DNA of 64,000 bases, from assembly GCF_001279695.1 (NCBI RefSeq), contig NZ_LGDD01000133.1, positions 62,001 to 126,000 on the forward strand, read 5' to 3'. The stretch is from Streptomyces sp. WM6378. Lineage in GTDB: Bacteria; Actinomycetota; Actinomycetes; Streptomycetales; Streptomycetaceae. Positions 1-10,200 of the stretch are shown one piece after another. The notes under the pieces were generated by a model, which was not told the DNA's origin, made no database searches, and saw nothing but the letters and a program-made list of their open reading frames with translations. A program made the translations under genes and the position numbers. Position 1 is the first letter of the stretch, and the number at the start of each line of letters is the position of its first letter.

Positions 1-13
1 TACACTCGGTGGC

Positions 14-1540
14 GTGCCACGTGGTGACGGACGACTCAACCACGACCTGCTCCCCGGTGAGAAGGGCCCCCAGGACGCTTGCGGCGTCTTCGGTGTCTGG
101 GCTCCGGGTGAAGAGGTCGCGAAGCTCACTTACTTCGGGCTCTACGCCCTCCAACATCGGGGCCAGGAATCCGCGGGCATCGCGGTCAGCAACGGCTCCC
201 AGATCCTCGTCTTCAAGGACATGGGACTTGTCTCCCAGGTCTTCGACGAGACCTCGCTCGGTTCCCTCCAAGGTCATATCGCGGTCGGTCACGCCCGCTA
301 CTCGACCACCGGTGCCTCCGTGTGGGAGAACGCTCAGCCGACCTTCCGGGCGACCGCCCACGGCTCGATCGCGCTCGGCCACAACGGCAACCTGGTGAAC
401 ACCGCGCAGCTCGCGGAGATGGTCGCCGAGCTGCCCAAGGAGAACGGCCGGGCCACCCAGCTCGCCGCCACCAACGACACCGACCTGGTCACCGCGCTGC
501 TAGCGGGCCAGACGGACGACGACGGCAAGCCGCTGACCGTCGAGGAAGCGGCCGCCAAGGTCCTGCCTCAGGTCCAGGGCGCCTTCTCGCTGGTCTTCAT
601 GGACGAGCAGACGCTGTACTGCGCCCGTGACCCGCAGGGCATCCGTCCGCTGGTGCTCGGCCGCCTGGAGCGCGGCTGGGTCGTCGCCTCGGAGAGCGCC
701 GCGCTCGACATCTGCGGCGCCAGCTTCGTCCGCGAGATCGAGCCGGGCGAGCTCGTCGCCATCGACGAGAACGGCCTGCGCACCTCCCGATTCGCAGAAG
801 CGAAGCCCAAGGGCTGTGTCTTCGAGTACGTCTACCTGGCGCGCCCGGACACCGACATCGCCGGCCGGAACGTCTACCTCTCCCGAGTGGAGATGGGCCG
901 GAAACTCGCCAAGGAAGCACCGGTCGAGGCCGACCTGGTGATAGCGACTCCGGAGTCCGGCACCCCCGCCGCGATCGGATACGCGGAGGCCAGCGGCATC
1001 CCGTACGGCTCGGGCCTGGTGAAGAACGCCTACGTCGGCCGTACGTTCATCCAGCCCTCGCAGACCATCCGCCAGCTCGGCATCCGGCTCAAGCTGAACC
1101 CGCTGAAGGAAGTCATCCGGGGCAAGCGCCTGGTGGTCGTCGACGACTCGATCGTCCGCGGCAACACCCAGCGCGCCCTGGTGAAGATGCTCCGCGAGGC
1201 GGGCGCCGCCGAGGTCCACATCCGGATCTCGTCGCCGCCGGTCAAGTGGCCCTGCTTCTTCGGCATCGACTTCGCGACCCGCGCGGAGCTGATCGCCAAC
1301 GGCATGACCATCGAGGAGATCGGCACGTCCCTGGGCGCCGACTCGCTCTCGTACATCTCGACCGACGCGATGATCGAAGCGACGACGATCCCCAAGGACG
1401 ACCTCTGCCGCGCCTGCTTCGACGGCGTGTACCCGATGGAGCTCCCCGACCCCGAGCTCCTTGGCAAGCAGCTCCTGGAGTCCGAGCTGGCGTCCGGCCC
1501 CGCCGCGACCGCGGCGGCCGACGCCCTGCGCCGCCCGTAA
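14..1540 (+). CDS. purF: Amidophosphoribosyltransferase
   Basis: Catalyses the first committed step of purine synthesis: PRPP plus glutamine gives 5-phosphoribosylamine. The 508-residue protein is full length for the family. It starts with GTG and has a short propeptide before Cys23 (QDACGVFG), the expected class II glutamine amidotransferase nucleophile after processing. The PRPP-binding motif VVVDDSIVRGNT lies in the second half, and the four Cys residues expected of the Fe-S form (CVFEY, CFFGIDF, CRAC) are plausible ligands. purM follows after 35 bp on the same strand, as in Streptomyces chromosomes, so the two probably share a transcript. Nothing is unusual about it. Confidence 0.97.
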   Translation: MPRGDGRLNHDLLPGEKGPQDACGVFGVWAPGEEVAKLTYFGLYALQHRGQESAGIAVSNGSQILVFKDMGLVSQVFDETSLGSLQGHIAVGHARYSTTGASVWENAQPTFRATAHGSIALGHNGNLVNTAQLAEMVAELPKENGRATQLAATNDTDLVTALLAGQTDDDGKPLTVEEAAAKVLPQVQGAFSLVFMDEQTLYCARDPQGIRPLVLGRLERGWVVASESAALDICGASFVREIEPGELVAIDENGLRTSRFAEAKPKGCVFEYVYLARPDTDIAGRNVYLSRVEMGRKLAKEAPVEADLVIATPESGTPAAIGYAEASGIPYGSGLVKNAYVGRTFIQPSQTIRQLGIRLKLNPLKEVIRGKRLVVVDDSIVRGNTQRALVKMLREAGAAEVHIRISSPPVKWPCFFGIDFATRAELIANGMTIEEIGTSLGADSLSYISTDAMIEATTIPKDDLCRACFDGVYPMELPDPELLGKQLLESELASGPAATAAADALRRP

Positions 1541-1575
1541 AACCCTGCAGTACGACACGAAAGTTCTCCAGAGCC

Positions 1576-2673
1576 ATGTCATCTGCTGAACCCAATGAGC
1601 GTGCTCCGCACGCGGGCACCGGTGCCAGCTACGCAGCCGCGGGTGTCGACATCGAGGCGGGCGACCGCGCCGTCGAGCTGATGAAGGAGTGGGTGAAGAA
1701 GACGAAGCGCCCCGAGGTCCTGGGCGGCCTCGGCGGATTCGCCGGACTCTTCGACGCCTCGGCCCTCAAGCGCTACGAGCGCCCGCTGCTCGCCTCCGCC
1801 ACCGACGGCGTCGGCACGAAGGTCGACCTCGCCCGCAAGATGGGCGTGTACGACACCATCGGGCACGACCTCGTCGGCATGGTCGTGGACGACCTGGTCG
1901 TGTGCGGCGCCGAGCCGCTGTTCATGACCGACTACATCTGCGTCGGCAAGGTCCACCCCGAGCGGGTCGCGGCCATCGTGAAGGGCATCGCCGAAGGCTG
2001 TGTCCTGGCGGGCTGCGCGCTGGTCGGCGGCGAGACCGCCGAGCACCCGGGCCTGCTCGGCCCCGACGACTTCGACGTCGCGGGCGCCGGCACCGGCGTC
2101 GTCGAGTACGACCAGCTCCTGGGCGCCGACCGCATCCGCGAGGGCGACGCGGTCATCGCCATGGCGTCCTCCGGTCTTCACTCGAACGGGTACTCACTCG
2201 TCCGGCATGTGGTGTTCGACCGGGCCAAGATGACCTTGGACCAGCACGTCGAGGAATTCGGCCGCACGCTCGGCGAGGAGCTCCTGGAGCCCACCAAGAT
2301 CTACTCGCTGGACTGTCTGGCGCTGACCCGCACCGCCGAGGTGCACGGTTTCAGCCACATCACCGGCGGCGGTCTTGCCAACAACCTGGCCCGGGTCATC
2401 CCCGACCACCTGCACGCCACGGTCGACCGCTCGACCTGGACGCCGGGCGCGGTCTTCGACCTCGTCGGCACGGCGGGCAACGTCGAGCGGCTCGAACTGG
2501 AGAAGACGCTCAACATGGGCGTCGGCATGATGGCGATCGTCCCCGAGGCCTCGGTGGACGTCGCGCTCCAGACCTTCGCGGACCGGGGTGTGGACGCCTG
2601 GGTCGCCGGCGAGATCGTCGAGCGGGGCGACCACCGCGACGGCGCCGAGCTGACCGGTGACTATTCCAAGTAA
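1576..2673 (+). CDS. purM: Phosphoribosylformylglycinamidine cyclo-ligase (AIR synthetase)
   Basis: Makes aminoimidazole ribotide from FGAM with ATP, step five of purine synthesis. The ATG at 1576 begins MSSAEPNERAPHAG and gives 365 residues. The typical PurM features are present: YAAAGVDIEAGDRAV near the N-terminus, ATDGVGTKVDLA in the ATP/dimer region, GGETAEHPG, and SSGLHSNGYSLVR in the AIRS C-domain. The open frame extends upstream inside purF in another frame, but homology begins only at this ATG. It lies 35 bp behind purF on the same strand. Confidence 0.97.
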   Translation: MSSAEPNERAPHAGTGASYAAAGVDIEAGDRAVELMKEWVKKTKRPEVLGGLGGFAGLFDASALKRYERPLLASATDGVGTKVDLARKMGVYDTIGHDLVGMVVDDLVVCGAEPLFMTDYICVGKVHPERVAAIVKGIAEGCVLAGCALVGGETAEHPGLLGPDDFDVAGAGTGVVEYDQLLGADRIREGDAVIAMASSGLHSNGYSLVRHVVFDRAKMTLDQHVEEFGRTLGEELLEPTKIYSLDCLALTRTAEVHGFSHITGGGLANNLARVIPDHLHATVDRSTWTPGAVFDLVGTAGNVERLELEKTLNMGVGMMAIVPEASVDVALQTFADRGVDAWVAGEIVERGDHRDGAELTGDYSK

Positions 2674-2693
2674 GCCGCTACAGGCAGCACGAA

Positions 2694-2725
2694 ACCCGGT
2701 CGGGGGCGAAGGCCCCGGACCGGGT
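2694..2725. terminator. Hairpin between convergent purM and DUF3073 gene
   Basis: ACCCGGTC at 2694-2701 pairs with GACCGGGT at 2718-2725, extended by GGGG/CCCC inside with one bulged G. There is no strong T-tract, as is common for Streptomyces terminators. Its position between convergent genes suggests it serves both. Confidence 0.7.
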
Positions 2726-2780
2726 CAGTGTGCTCAGAGCAGCGAAGAGAAGCGTTGCTGCGAAAGCGGGATCAGCGAAG

Positions 2781-3041
2781 TCAAGCGCCGCGGCGCTGCG
2801 ACGACGGACCGGACTCTTCGTCCTCGTCGTCGTCATTCCCGTACAGATCCGCATAGCGGGCGTACGGGTCGTCGTCCTCGTCGTCCTCCAGTGGCTCCGC
2901 GTTCGGCGGTTGGCTCACTGTCGGGTTCGGAGTAGATGCGCCCAGCTCGTTGGCCAGACGCGACAGGTCAGTCCCGCCGCTGCTGTACTTCAGCTGGCGG
3001 GCGACCTTCGTCTGCTTGGCCTTTGCCCGGCCGCGCCCCAT
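2781..3041 (-). CDS. DUF3073 family small acidic protein
   Basis: An 86-residue protein that starts MGRGRAKAKQTKVARQLKYS and has a basic N-terminal half and a very acidic C-terminal half (EDDEDDDPYARYADLYGNDDDEDEE region). This matches the conserved actinobacterial DUF3073 family, whose function is unknown. It sits between purM and vdh on the opposite strand to purM, the position it has in other Streptomyces. The start is the ATG before the conserved GRGRAKAKQ motif, not the longer open frame, which runs back into vdh-side sequence. Confidence 0.9.
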   Translation of the reverse strand: MGRGRAKAKQTKVARQLKYSSGGTDLSRLANELGASTPNPTVSQPPNAEPLEDDEDDDPYARYADLYGNDDDEDEESGPSSQRRGA

Positions 3042-3322
3042 GGCTCGACCCCCTCGGTGACGGGGCTCGACGGCCCCAGAGTCTTGACACGCGTTCATGA
3101 TCCGGAACGGACTCTCCGTAGAGAGACCGCGTCCGTAGGGCTTCAACGGTACCTGCTTCCGCGGCCATACGGTACGCCGCCCGCATGACGCGCCACTTGG
3201 CAGAACCAACAAAGCGCCCTGTCCTCGCTGGTCAACCGCGATTTTAACCTCTTCTTGGCGTCCGACCCGCCGACCGGCGTGAGGCATGTCTCTCAGCGCG
3301 GCCGACGGGTCCTCCGGGGGGC

Positions 3323-4411
3323 TCAGTGTTGACGTGCCTCCGCCATGCGCTGTTCGGCGATCCGGTCGGCCGCGGCGGCCGGCGGAATGCCGTCTTCCTT
3401 CGCACGAGCGAATATGGCCAGCGTGGTGTCGAAGATCTTCGAGGCCTTCGCCTTGCAGCGGTCGAAGTCGAAGCCGTGGAGCTCGTCGGCCACCTGGATC
3501 ACGCCACCCGCGTTCACGACGTAGTCGGGTGCGTACAGGATCGCGCGGTCCGCGAGGTCCTTCTCCACACCCGGGTGCGCGAGCTGGTTGTTGGCCGCGC
3601 CGCACACCACCTTCGCGGTGAGCACCGGCACGCTCGTGTCGTTCAGGGCGCCGCCCAGCGCGCACGGGGCGTAGATGTCCAGGCCCTCGGTGCGGATCAG
3701 CGCCTCGGTGTCGGCGGCGACGGCGACCTCGGGGTGCAGGTCGGTGATGGTGCGCACCGACTCCTCGCGCACGTCCGTGATCACGACCTCGGCGCCGTCC
3801 GAGAGGAGGTGCCCGACGAGGTGGCGGCCGACCTTGCCGACACCCGCGACGCCGACCTTGCGGCCGCGCAGCGTCGGGTCGCCCCACAGGTGCTGGGCCG
3901 AGGCCCGCATGCCCTGGAACACGCCGAACGCGGTGAGCACGGACGAGTCGCCCGCGCCGCCGTTCTCGGGGGAGCGGCCGGTCGTCCACTGGCAGGTGCG
4001 CGCCACGACGTCCATGTCGGCGACGTAGGTGCCGACGTCGCAGGCCGTCACGTAGCGCCCGCCCAGCGAGGCCACGAACCGCCCGTAGGCGAGCAGCAGT
4101 TCTTCGGTCTTGATCGTCTCGGGATCGCCGATGATCACGGCCTTGCCGCCGCCGTGGTCGAGCCCGGCCATGGCGTTCTTGTACGACATTCCGCGCGACA
4201 GGTTGAGCGCGTCGGCGACGGCCTCGGCCTCGGTCGCGTACGGGTAGAAGCGCGTACCGCCCAGGGCCGGGCCCAGGGCGGTGGAGTGGATGGCGATGAC
4301 GGCCCTGAGCCCGGTGGCTCGGTCCTGGCACAGCACGACCTGCTCGTGTCCGCCCTGGTCGGAGCGGAAGAGGGTGTGCAGTACGTCATCGGCTCCGGTC
4401 ACATCGGTCAC
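3323..4411 (-). CDS. vdh: Valine dehydrogenase (Leu/Phe/Val dehydrogenase family)
   Basis: NAD-dependent oxidative deamination of valine and other branched-chain amino acids, which supplies nitrogen and precursors for branched fatty acids and polyketides. The 362-residue protein has the catalytic lysine region ([19 protein letters not shown], Lys78 and Lys90), a Rossmann glycine motif GVAGVGKVG near residue 182, and the conserved [13 protein letters not shown] stretch. I chose GTG at 4411 (MTDVTGADD) over the upstream TTG at 4426. A GGGAG ribosome-binding site lies 8 nt before that GTG, and the resulting N-terminus matches the Streptomyces valine dehydrogenases I know. Confidence 0.93.
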   Translation of the reverse strand: MTDVTGADDVLHTLFRSDQGGHEQVVLCQDRATGLRAVIAIHSTALGPALGGTRFYPYATEAEAVADALNLSRGMSYKNAMAGLDHGGGKAVIIGDPETIKTEELLLAYGRFVASLGGRYVTACDVGTYVADMDVVARTCQWTTGRSPENGGAGDSSVLTAFGVFQGMRASAQHLWGDPTLRGRKVGVAGVGKVGRHLVGHLLSDGAEVVITDVREESVRTITDLHPEVAVAADTEALIRTEGLDIYAPCALGGALNDTSVPVLTAKVVCGAANNQLAHPGVEKDLADRAILYAPDYVVNAGGVIQVADELHGFDFDRCKAKASKIFDTTLAIFARAKEDGIPPAAAADRIAEQRMAEARQH

Positions 4412-4576
4412 GGTGGTGACTCCCAAGTACGAAGCGGTGGTTGACGGCCCGCCTGCGGGTGGGGCAGGCCTGGTTCGGGAGCAGGTTAAGTCCTACGCGC
4501 CCGTAGATCAGGCGCAGTGCTGAGGATCACCCCCACCAGGAGCACAGGGGCGCGTGCCCGTGGGACGATGCGGGGC

Positions 4577-5419
4577 ATGGCGGTGGTGTCCTCGGTGATC
4601 GTTCCGTACGCGTCCTACCTGCGGGTGTACGAGCCCCTTGCCGCCTTTCCCGAACCCGAGCGCGGCCACTGGCAGCGCTACGCCGAGCGCGGGCGCACCC
4701 CAGGAGCCCAGGACGAACTCCGGCGCGCACTGGCCGACTTGGTGCCCACCCCGCCCGTCCCGGTGCCCGTGCACGAGAGCGGGGACGCTTTCGTGGCCGA
4801 GGTCGACGGGGTGGTGTGCGTGTGTCCCTGGCGGACCCGGCTGCGCGGCTGGCAGGCCCTGGAGGGCCTCGCGGGCCAGTTCCCCGAGCCGGTCCTGGAC
4901 GCGCTGCTGCCTCCGGTGGTGCGCAGGCAGGCCGAGGCGGACTACGAGCGCTGGCGGGAGCGGAACCCGGACGCCCGGCCGTGGATCTTGACCAGTGTTT
5001 GGCACGTTCCTGTGAGCTGGTTCACGGTCTTTTCGGACGAAGAGCGCGAGTATGCACCGGGTGAGGGTGCGACCGCGCCCGTGCTGCGCTACCGCACCCC
5101 GATGGTCCAGGCCCGCCGTCGCCTCGCGAGGGCGCTGCGGACGCTGCGGGACCACATCGACGAGGGGCCGCTGACCGAGGGTCTGGTGGACGTCGGGCGC
5201 TGGCTGGAGGAGTTCCATCCGCGCTCGCTGGTCGAGCTGGACTACGGCGGCCTCGTGCACGCCCTCTCGCACGACAGCCTGGAGGCGGACCGCTCGGCGG
5301 CCGACGTGGCCGAGGGGATCGCCGCGCTGCGGGCCGGCGACGACGCCGGTGCGGAGGAGGCGTACGGCCGCTTCACGGAGCGCTGGCGGGCCGTCAAGGA
5401 ACGCCGGATGGCCAACTGA
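4577..5419 (+). CDS. Conserved Streptomyces protein of unknown function
   Basis: About 280 residues, starting MAVVSSVIVPYASYLRVYEP; an ATG three codons upstream (4568) is also possible. It is cytoplasmic and rich in Arg, Glu and Trp, with no signal peptide, membrane segment or motif I can assign. It is divergent from vdh and upstream of bldC, a position conserved in related chromosomes, which argues that it is a real gene. Codon use and GC bias match its neighbours. No function is inferred. Confidence 0.8.
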   Translation: MAVVSSVIVPYASYLRVYEPLAAFPEPERGHWQRYAERGRTPGAQDELRRALADLVPTPPVPVPVHESGDAFVAEVDGVVCVCPWRTRLRGWQALEGLAGQFPEPVLDALLPPVVRRQAEADYERWRERNPDARPWILTSVWHVPVSWFTVFSDEEREYAPGEGATAPVLRYRTPMVQARRRLARALRTLRDHIDEGPLTEGLVDVGRWLEEFHPRSLVELDYGGLVHALSHDSLEADRSAADVAEGIAALRAGDDAGAEEAYGRFTERWRAVKERRMAN

Positions 5420-5973
5420 GGTCACCCGGCCGGTTCCGAGGGGCCTTCGGAGGGGCCGACGGGGGGTCTTCATGAGGCCATCCGTGGGATCTTCGGGAGC
5501 CTTCCGGGGGGCCTTCGCGGGGTCTCCGCAGGACGTAGGTCCTGATCCGGGCCTTTGCCCTAAGCGTGACGGACCGCACTTATCTCACCCTTGCGCCCAG
5601 ACCCCACCCTCGTGCCAAAATAGGACAAGGGGTCCGGGGAGGATCCCTTCCGCCCAACTAAGGGCGGATTGCTCGGTATTGCTTGCTATGGGGGGTCTGA
5701 CGACTCCTGATCGCTCTGTGACTGATCGTCACTGTGGCGTGACTGTCCGCTATGGCATGGTCCATCGGCTTCCGTCGCTGATGAACACCTGGGAGGGCAA
5801 TTCCATCGGTTTGGCCGACGTGGCTGGACGGATGGTGTAGTTGTAGTGCCGAGGACAAGCCGTTCGTCCTATAACCGACTCGGCTCGCGTCCGCCATTTC
5901 GGGCAACGCGGGTCAAGGTGCAGAATTTAGAGGAAAGAACCGAGAAGGTTCGGTTCTCCCGAGGAGGCCGCTC
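5420..5973. promoter_or_regulatory. 554-bp non-coding leader upstream of bldC
   Basis: No convincing gene. The first 130 bp hold imperfect repeats of GGCCTTCGG/GGGATCTTCGGG type. The rest is lower in GC than its surroundings, which fits a promoter region for a developmentally controlled gene. An AGGAGG ribosome-binding site lies 7 nt before the bldC ATG. I cannot place a specific promoter. Confidence 0.5.
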
Positions 5974-6180
5974 ATGACCGCTCGCACCCCTGATGCCGAG
6001 CCGCTGCTGACCCCGGCTGAGGTTGCCACGATGTTCCGCGTGGACCCGAAGACGGTGACCCGCTGGGCCAAGGCCGGCAAGCTCACGTCCATCCGCACGC
6101 TGGGTGGGCATCGCCGGTACCGCGAGGCAGAGGTCCGCGCACTGCTGGCGGGTATTCCGCAGCAGCGCAGCGAGGCCTGA
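5974..6180 (+). CDS. bldC: Developmental transcriptional regulator BldC
   Basis: A 68-residue MerR-like single winged-helix protein. The LLTPAEVATMFRVDPKTVTR helix-turn-helix and the GGHRRYREAEVRAL wing match BldC of Streptomyces, which binds DNA cooperatively in head-to-tail arrays and controls the onset of differentiation. The length is that of the whole family: it is a free DNA-binding domain without an effector domain. A strong AGGAGG ribosome-binding site precedes the ATG, and a textbook terminator follows. Confidence 0.95.
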   Translation: MTARTPDAEPLLTPAEVATMFRVDPKTVTRWAKAGKLTSIRTLGGHRRYREAEVRALLAGIPQQRSEA

Positions 6181-6281
6181 ACAACACCCCAATAATCCGG
6201 GCCATCCGGGGCCCCCACCCCGACCCGGCCCGCCTATAGCTCCACATGACGCCCAGCCCGCCCCAACGGGCTGCGTCACTG

Positions 6282-6318
6282 ATCGCGCTGGACTCCGCCG
6301 GGTCCAGCGCGATTTTTT
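6282..6318 (+). terminator. Rho-independent terminator after bldC
   Basis: A 12-bp perfect stem, ATCGCGCTGGAC (6282-6293) with GTCCAGCGCGAT (6302-6313), has an 8-nt loop and is followed by a run of six T at 6313-6318. It is the clearest intrinsic terminator in the window. Confidence 0.92.
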
Positions 6319-6567
6319 ATGTCCGGCCTTGTCCGGCACTTCCGGCAGCTTCCCGGGGCCCGCCGCGAGCGCTCCGGAGGGGGGCCTTCCGTCGGCTCCG
6401 TGGCCCCACCCTCCAGGGCGGTGCAATTGCACATATTAAATCGGGGCGTTGTATGGGGTGCGTAAGTTCAGTCGTTCCGGAAACTCATTCCGTGACTCCC
6501 GTCACACCGTCAGGAGCCATCCATTCAGAGCCTCCCACCGCGCGGGCGGCCATCGGCCCGCCATAGG

Positions 6568-6741
6568 TCACCGGTTGGGGGGACTTTCGTCCTCGGGGCG
6601 CGCGGGCTCGGCGACCTCCATGGCGAGCCTCAGGAGCCGATGGCAGACCGCGCAGTGGCGGGTGAGGTGGCGGTAGCCCAGAGCGGCCGACAGATGGGCG
6701 CGCAGCAGCGCCCGCGTCTCGTGCCTCGACGACGCCGTCAT
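6568..6741 (-). CDS. DUF6274-like small protein
   Basis: A 57-residue protein MTASSRHETRALLRAHLSAA... with a C-x2-C pair in HCAVCHRLLRL, suggestive of metal binding. An AGGAGGT ribosome-binding site lies just before the ATG and fixes the start inside a much longer open frame. It resembles a short Streptomyces family (DUF6274) found near bldC and hrpA; its function is unknown. Confidence 0.75.
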   Translation of the reverse strand: MTASSRHETRALLRAHLSAALGYRHLTRHCAVCHRLLRLAMEVAEPARPEDESPPNR

Positions 6742-6871
6742 GCACCACCTCCTGGGAGGGAGCCCCCGTTTCCCTCCCTTGCAGGGGTACCGGCGGCAGG
6801 TGCCCCCGTCAAGACGGCGAGAAGGCCCGGATCCTGGGGGAGCCGGGCCTTGGGTGCCGGGGGTGGGAGGT

Positions 6872-7082
6872 GCGGCCTCCGGGGGCCGCACCCGACAACG
6901 ACCGGAGCCCGCATCCGGCGAGGGGCGCGGGCTCGGAAACGGTGGCGGTCCTGACGGGATTTGCTGTGTCCGTTCGCGGCTCCGCCGCGAGGCGCGGCCT
7001 CCGGGGGCCGCACCCGGCAACGACCGGAGCCCGCATCCGAGGGATGCGGGCTCCGGTTCTACTGCGGTCCTGACGGGATTTG
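6872..7082. repeat. Imperfect tandem duplication of the tRNA-Asp 3' end and its downstream region
   Basis: A block of about 90 bp at 6872-6963 recurs at 6994-7082. Each copy starts with GCGGCCTCCGGGGGCCGCAC, holds an ACCGGAGCCCGCATCC hairpin arm, and ends with the 19 bp GCGGTCCTGACGGGATTTG. The second copy leads into the intact tRNA-Asp. The first copy keeps only the 3' end of the tRNA. The layout is that of an att-like remnant or a simple tandem duplication. Confidence 0.8.
7023..7057 (-). terminator. Hairpin downstream of tRNA-Asp
   Basis: A 16-bp perfect stem, ACCGGAGCCCGCATCC (7023-7038) with GGATGCGGGCTCCGGT (7042-7057), has a 3-nt loop. It lies just past the 3' end of the tRNA on the minus strand and also faces the end of the DUF6274-like gene region. 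Confidence 0.75.
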
Positions 7083-7139
7083 AACCCGCGGCCTCCACCT
7101 TGACAGGGTGGCGAGCACTCCAAACTGCTCCACAGGACC
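7065..7139 (-). tRNA. tRNA-Asp(GUC)
   Basis: The minus strand folds as a cloverleaf. The acceptor GGTCCTG pairs at the 3' end, the anticodon loop reads CTGTCAA (anticodon GTC), and the T-loop is GGGTTCAAATCCC. The 3' CCA is not encoded. A second identical tRNA-Asp is at 13499-13573. Confidence 0.93.
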
Positions 7140-7229
7140 TTGTTTCGCAGCCCGTTGGTGCTTGGCTGCGAATGAGACTGTACAGCAGGTCAGCGGGTCA
7201 GGTCGAACTCACTCACAGCGATAGCCGCG

Positions 7230-10200
7230 CTACGGCGCAGCCGCGTCGATCGCCTTCACGATGCGCTTGTCGGAGACCGGGAACGCCGTGCCGAGCGCGT
7301 GCGCGAAGTAGCTCACCCGCAGCTCCTCGATCATCCAGCGGATGTCCAGGACCTGCTGCGGAACGGGCCGCCCCTGCGGCAACTGCTCAAGGAGCCACGC
7401 GTACTCGTCCTGCATCTCGTGGACCTTCTCCATGCGCGTCGTGTCGCGCTGGACGGCCGTCGGCATCTGCTGGAGCCGGCGGTCCACCGCGACCAGGTAG
7501 CGCATCAGGTCGGCAAGCCGCTTGAGGCCGGTCTTCGTCACGAAGCCGGGCGGCACGAGGGCCGCCAGCTGGTTCCGTACGTCCGTGACGTTGTTGACCA
7601 GGGTCAGGCTGTTCGTGGCCTTCAGGCGGCGCTCGCAGGCCTGCCAGGCGGCCAGGATCTGCTGGACCTGCGCGACCGTGCGCACCGTCGCGTCCACCAG
7701 GTCCGCGCGGACCTTGTCGTACAGCTTGCGGAACGATTCCTCGTCCCACGCCGGGCCGCCGTGGTCCGCGATCAGCTTGTCCGCCGCCGCCGTCGCGCAG
7801 TCGTCGAAGAGTGCCTGGATCGAGCCGTGCGGATTGCGGGACAGGGCCAGCTTCTGCTGGTTGGTCAGCTTGTCCGAGGCGAACTTGGCCGGGTTCACCG
7901 GGATGTTCAGCAGGATCAGCTTCCGGGTGCCGCGCCACATCGCCTGCTGCTGCTCGGCCTCGGTGTCGAAGAGCCGTACCGAGACGCTCTCGCCCGCGTC
8001 CACCAGCGCCGGGAACGCCTTCACCGGCTGGCCGGCCCTGCGCGTCTCGAAGACCTTCGTCAGGGTGCCGATCGTCCAGTCCGTGAGGCCCGAGCGCTCG
8101 ATGGACTCGCCCGAGGGCCCGGCGGTCGCCGCGGCGGCCTTGGAGAGGGCCTGACGGGCCTTCGGGCGCAGCTGGAGCTTGAGCGCCTCCAGGTCCTTGT
8201 CCTCGGCGAGGTTGCGGCGCCGCTCGTCGACGATCCGGAACGTGATCTTGAGGTGGTCCGGTACGCGGGTGAGGTCGAAGTCGTCGGCCGTGACCGGGAC
8301 GCCCACCATGCGCTTGAGCTCGCGGGCGAGGGTGACCGGCAGCGGCTCCTGCAAGGGGACGGCCCGCTCCAGGAACTTCGCGGCGTAGTTCGGCGCCGGT
8401 ACGTAATGGCGGCGGATCGGCTTCGGGAGCGAGCGGATCAGCTCCGTGACGACCTCCTCGCGCAGGCCCGGGATCTGCCAGTCGAAGCCCTCGTCGGTGA
8501 CCTGGTTCAGGACCTGGAGCGGCACGTGCACGGTCACGCCGTCGGCGTCCGCGCCCGGCTCGAACTGGTAGGTCACCCGGAACTTCAGCGGGCCCTGGCG
8601 CCACGAGTCCGGGTAGTCGTCCTTGGTGACGGCCCCGGCCTTCTCGTTGATGAGCATCTCGCGCTCGAAATCGAGGAGTTCGGGCTCGTCGCGCTTCTTG
8701 TGCTTCCACCAGGAGTCGAAGTGCGCGCCGGACACGACGTGTTCGGGCACCCGCTGGTCGTAGAAGTCGTACAGCGTCTCGTCGTCCACCAGGATGTCGC
8801 GGCGGCGGGCGCGGTGCTCCAACTCCTCGACCTCGGTGAGGAGTTTGCGGTTGTCCGAGAAGAACTTGTGGTGCGTGCGCCAGTCGCCCTCGACCAGCGC
8901 GTTGCGGATGAACAGCTCGCGGGACGCCTCGGCGTCGATGCGGCCGTAGTTGACCTTCTGGTTGGCCACGATCGGCACGCCGTACAGCGTCACGCGCTCG
9001 TACGCCATCACCGCGGCCTGGTCCTTCTCCCAGTGCGGCTCGCTGTAGGTGCGCTTGACCAGGTGCTGGGCGAGCGGCTCGATCCACTCGGGCTCGACCT
9101 TCGCGTTCACCCGGGCCCACAGGCGGGACGTCTCGACCAGCTCCGCCGACATCACGAGCTTGGGCTGCTTCTTGAACAGCGCCGAGCCCGGGAAGATCGC
9201 GAACTTGGCGCTGCGGGCGCCCAGGTACTCGTTCTTGTCGGTGTCCTTGAGCCCGATGTGCGAGAGCAGGCCGGCCAACAGCGAGGTGTGGACGGACTGT
9301 TCGGGCGCGTCCTCCTCGTTGAGGTGGATGCCCATGGTCTTGGCGACCGTCCGCAGCTGCGAGTAGATGTCCTGCCACTCGCGGATCCGCAGGAAGTTCA
9401 GGTACTCCTGCTTGCACATCCGGCGGAAGCTGGAGGAGCCGCGCTCCTTCTGCTGCTCGCGTACGTACCGCCACAGGTTGAGGTAGGCCAGGAAGTCGGA
9501 CGTCTCGTCCTTGAAGCGCGCGTGCTGCTGGTCGGCCTGCGCCTGCTTCTCGCTCGGGCGCTCGCGCGGGTCCTGGATGGACAGCGCGGCCGCGATGACC
9601 ATGACCTCGCGGACACAGCCGTTGCGGTCGGCCTCCAGGACCATGCGGGCCAGGCGCGGGTCCACGGGAAGCTGGCTCAGCTTGCGGCCCTGCTGTGTGA
9701 GCCGCTTCTTCGGATCCTTCTCGGAAGGGTCCAACGCGCCCAGTTCTTGCAGGAGTTGGACGCCGTCGCGGATGTTGCGGTGGTCCGGCGGGTCGATGAA
9801 CGGGAACTTCTCGATGTCGCCGAGGCCGGCCGCGGTCATCTGCAGGATGACGGACGCCAGGTTCGTACGGAGGATCTCCGCGTCGGTGAACTCGGGCCGG
9901 GTGACGAAGTCGTCCTCGCTGTACAGCCGGATGCAGATGCCGTCGCTCGTACGGCCGCAGCGGCCCTTGCGCTGGTTGGCGCTGGCCTGGCTGACCGGCT
10001 CGATCGGCAGGCGCTGCACCTTGGTGCGGTGGCTGTAGCGCGAGATGCGGGCCGTGCCCGGGTCGATGACGTACTTGATGCCGGGGACGGTCAGCGAGGT
10101 CTCGGCGACGTTGGTCGCCAGCACGATCCGGCGGCCGCTGTGCTGCTGGAAGACACGGTGCTGCTCGGCGTGCGAGAGGCGTGCGTAGAGGGGGAGTACC

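Noticed and set aside
500..1582. 360-residue frame antisense to purF
   Set aside because: Shadow of purF caused by third-position GC; no ribosome-binding site or family.
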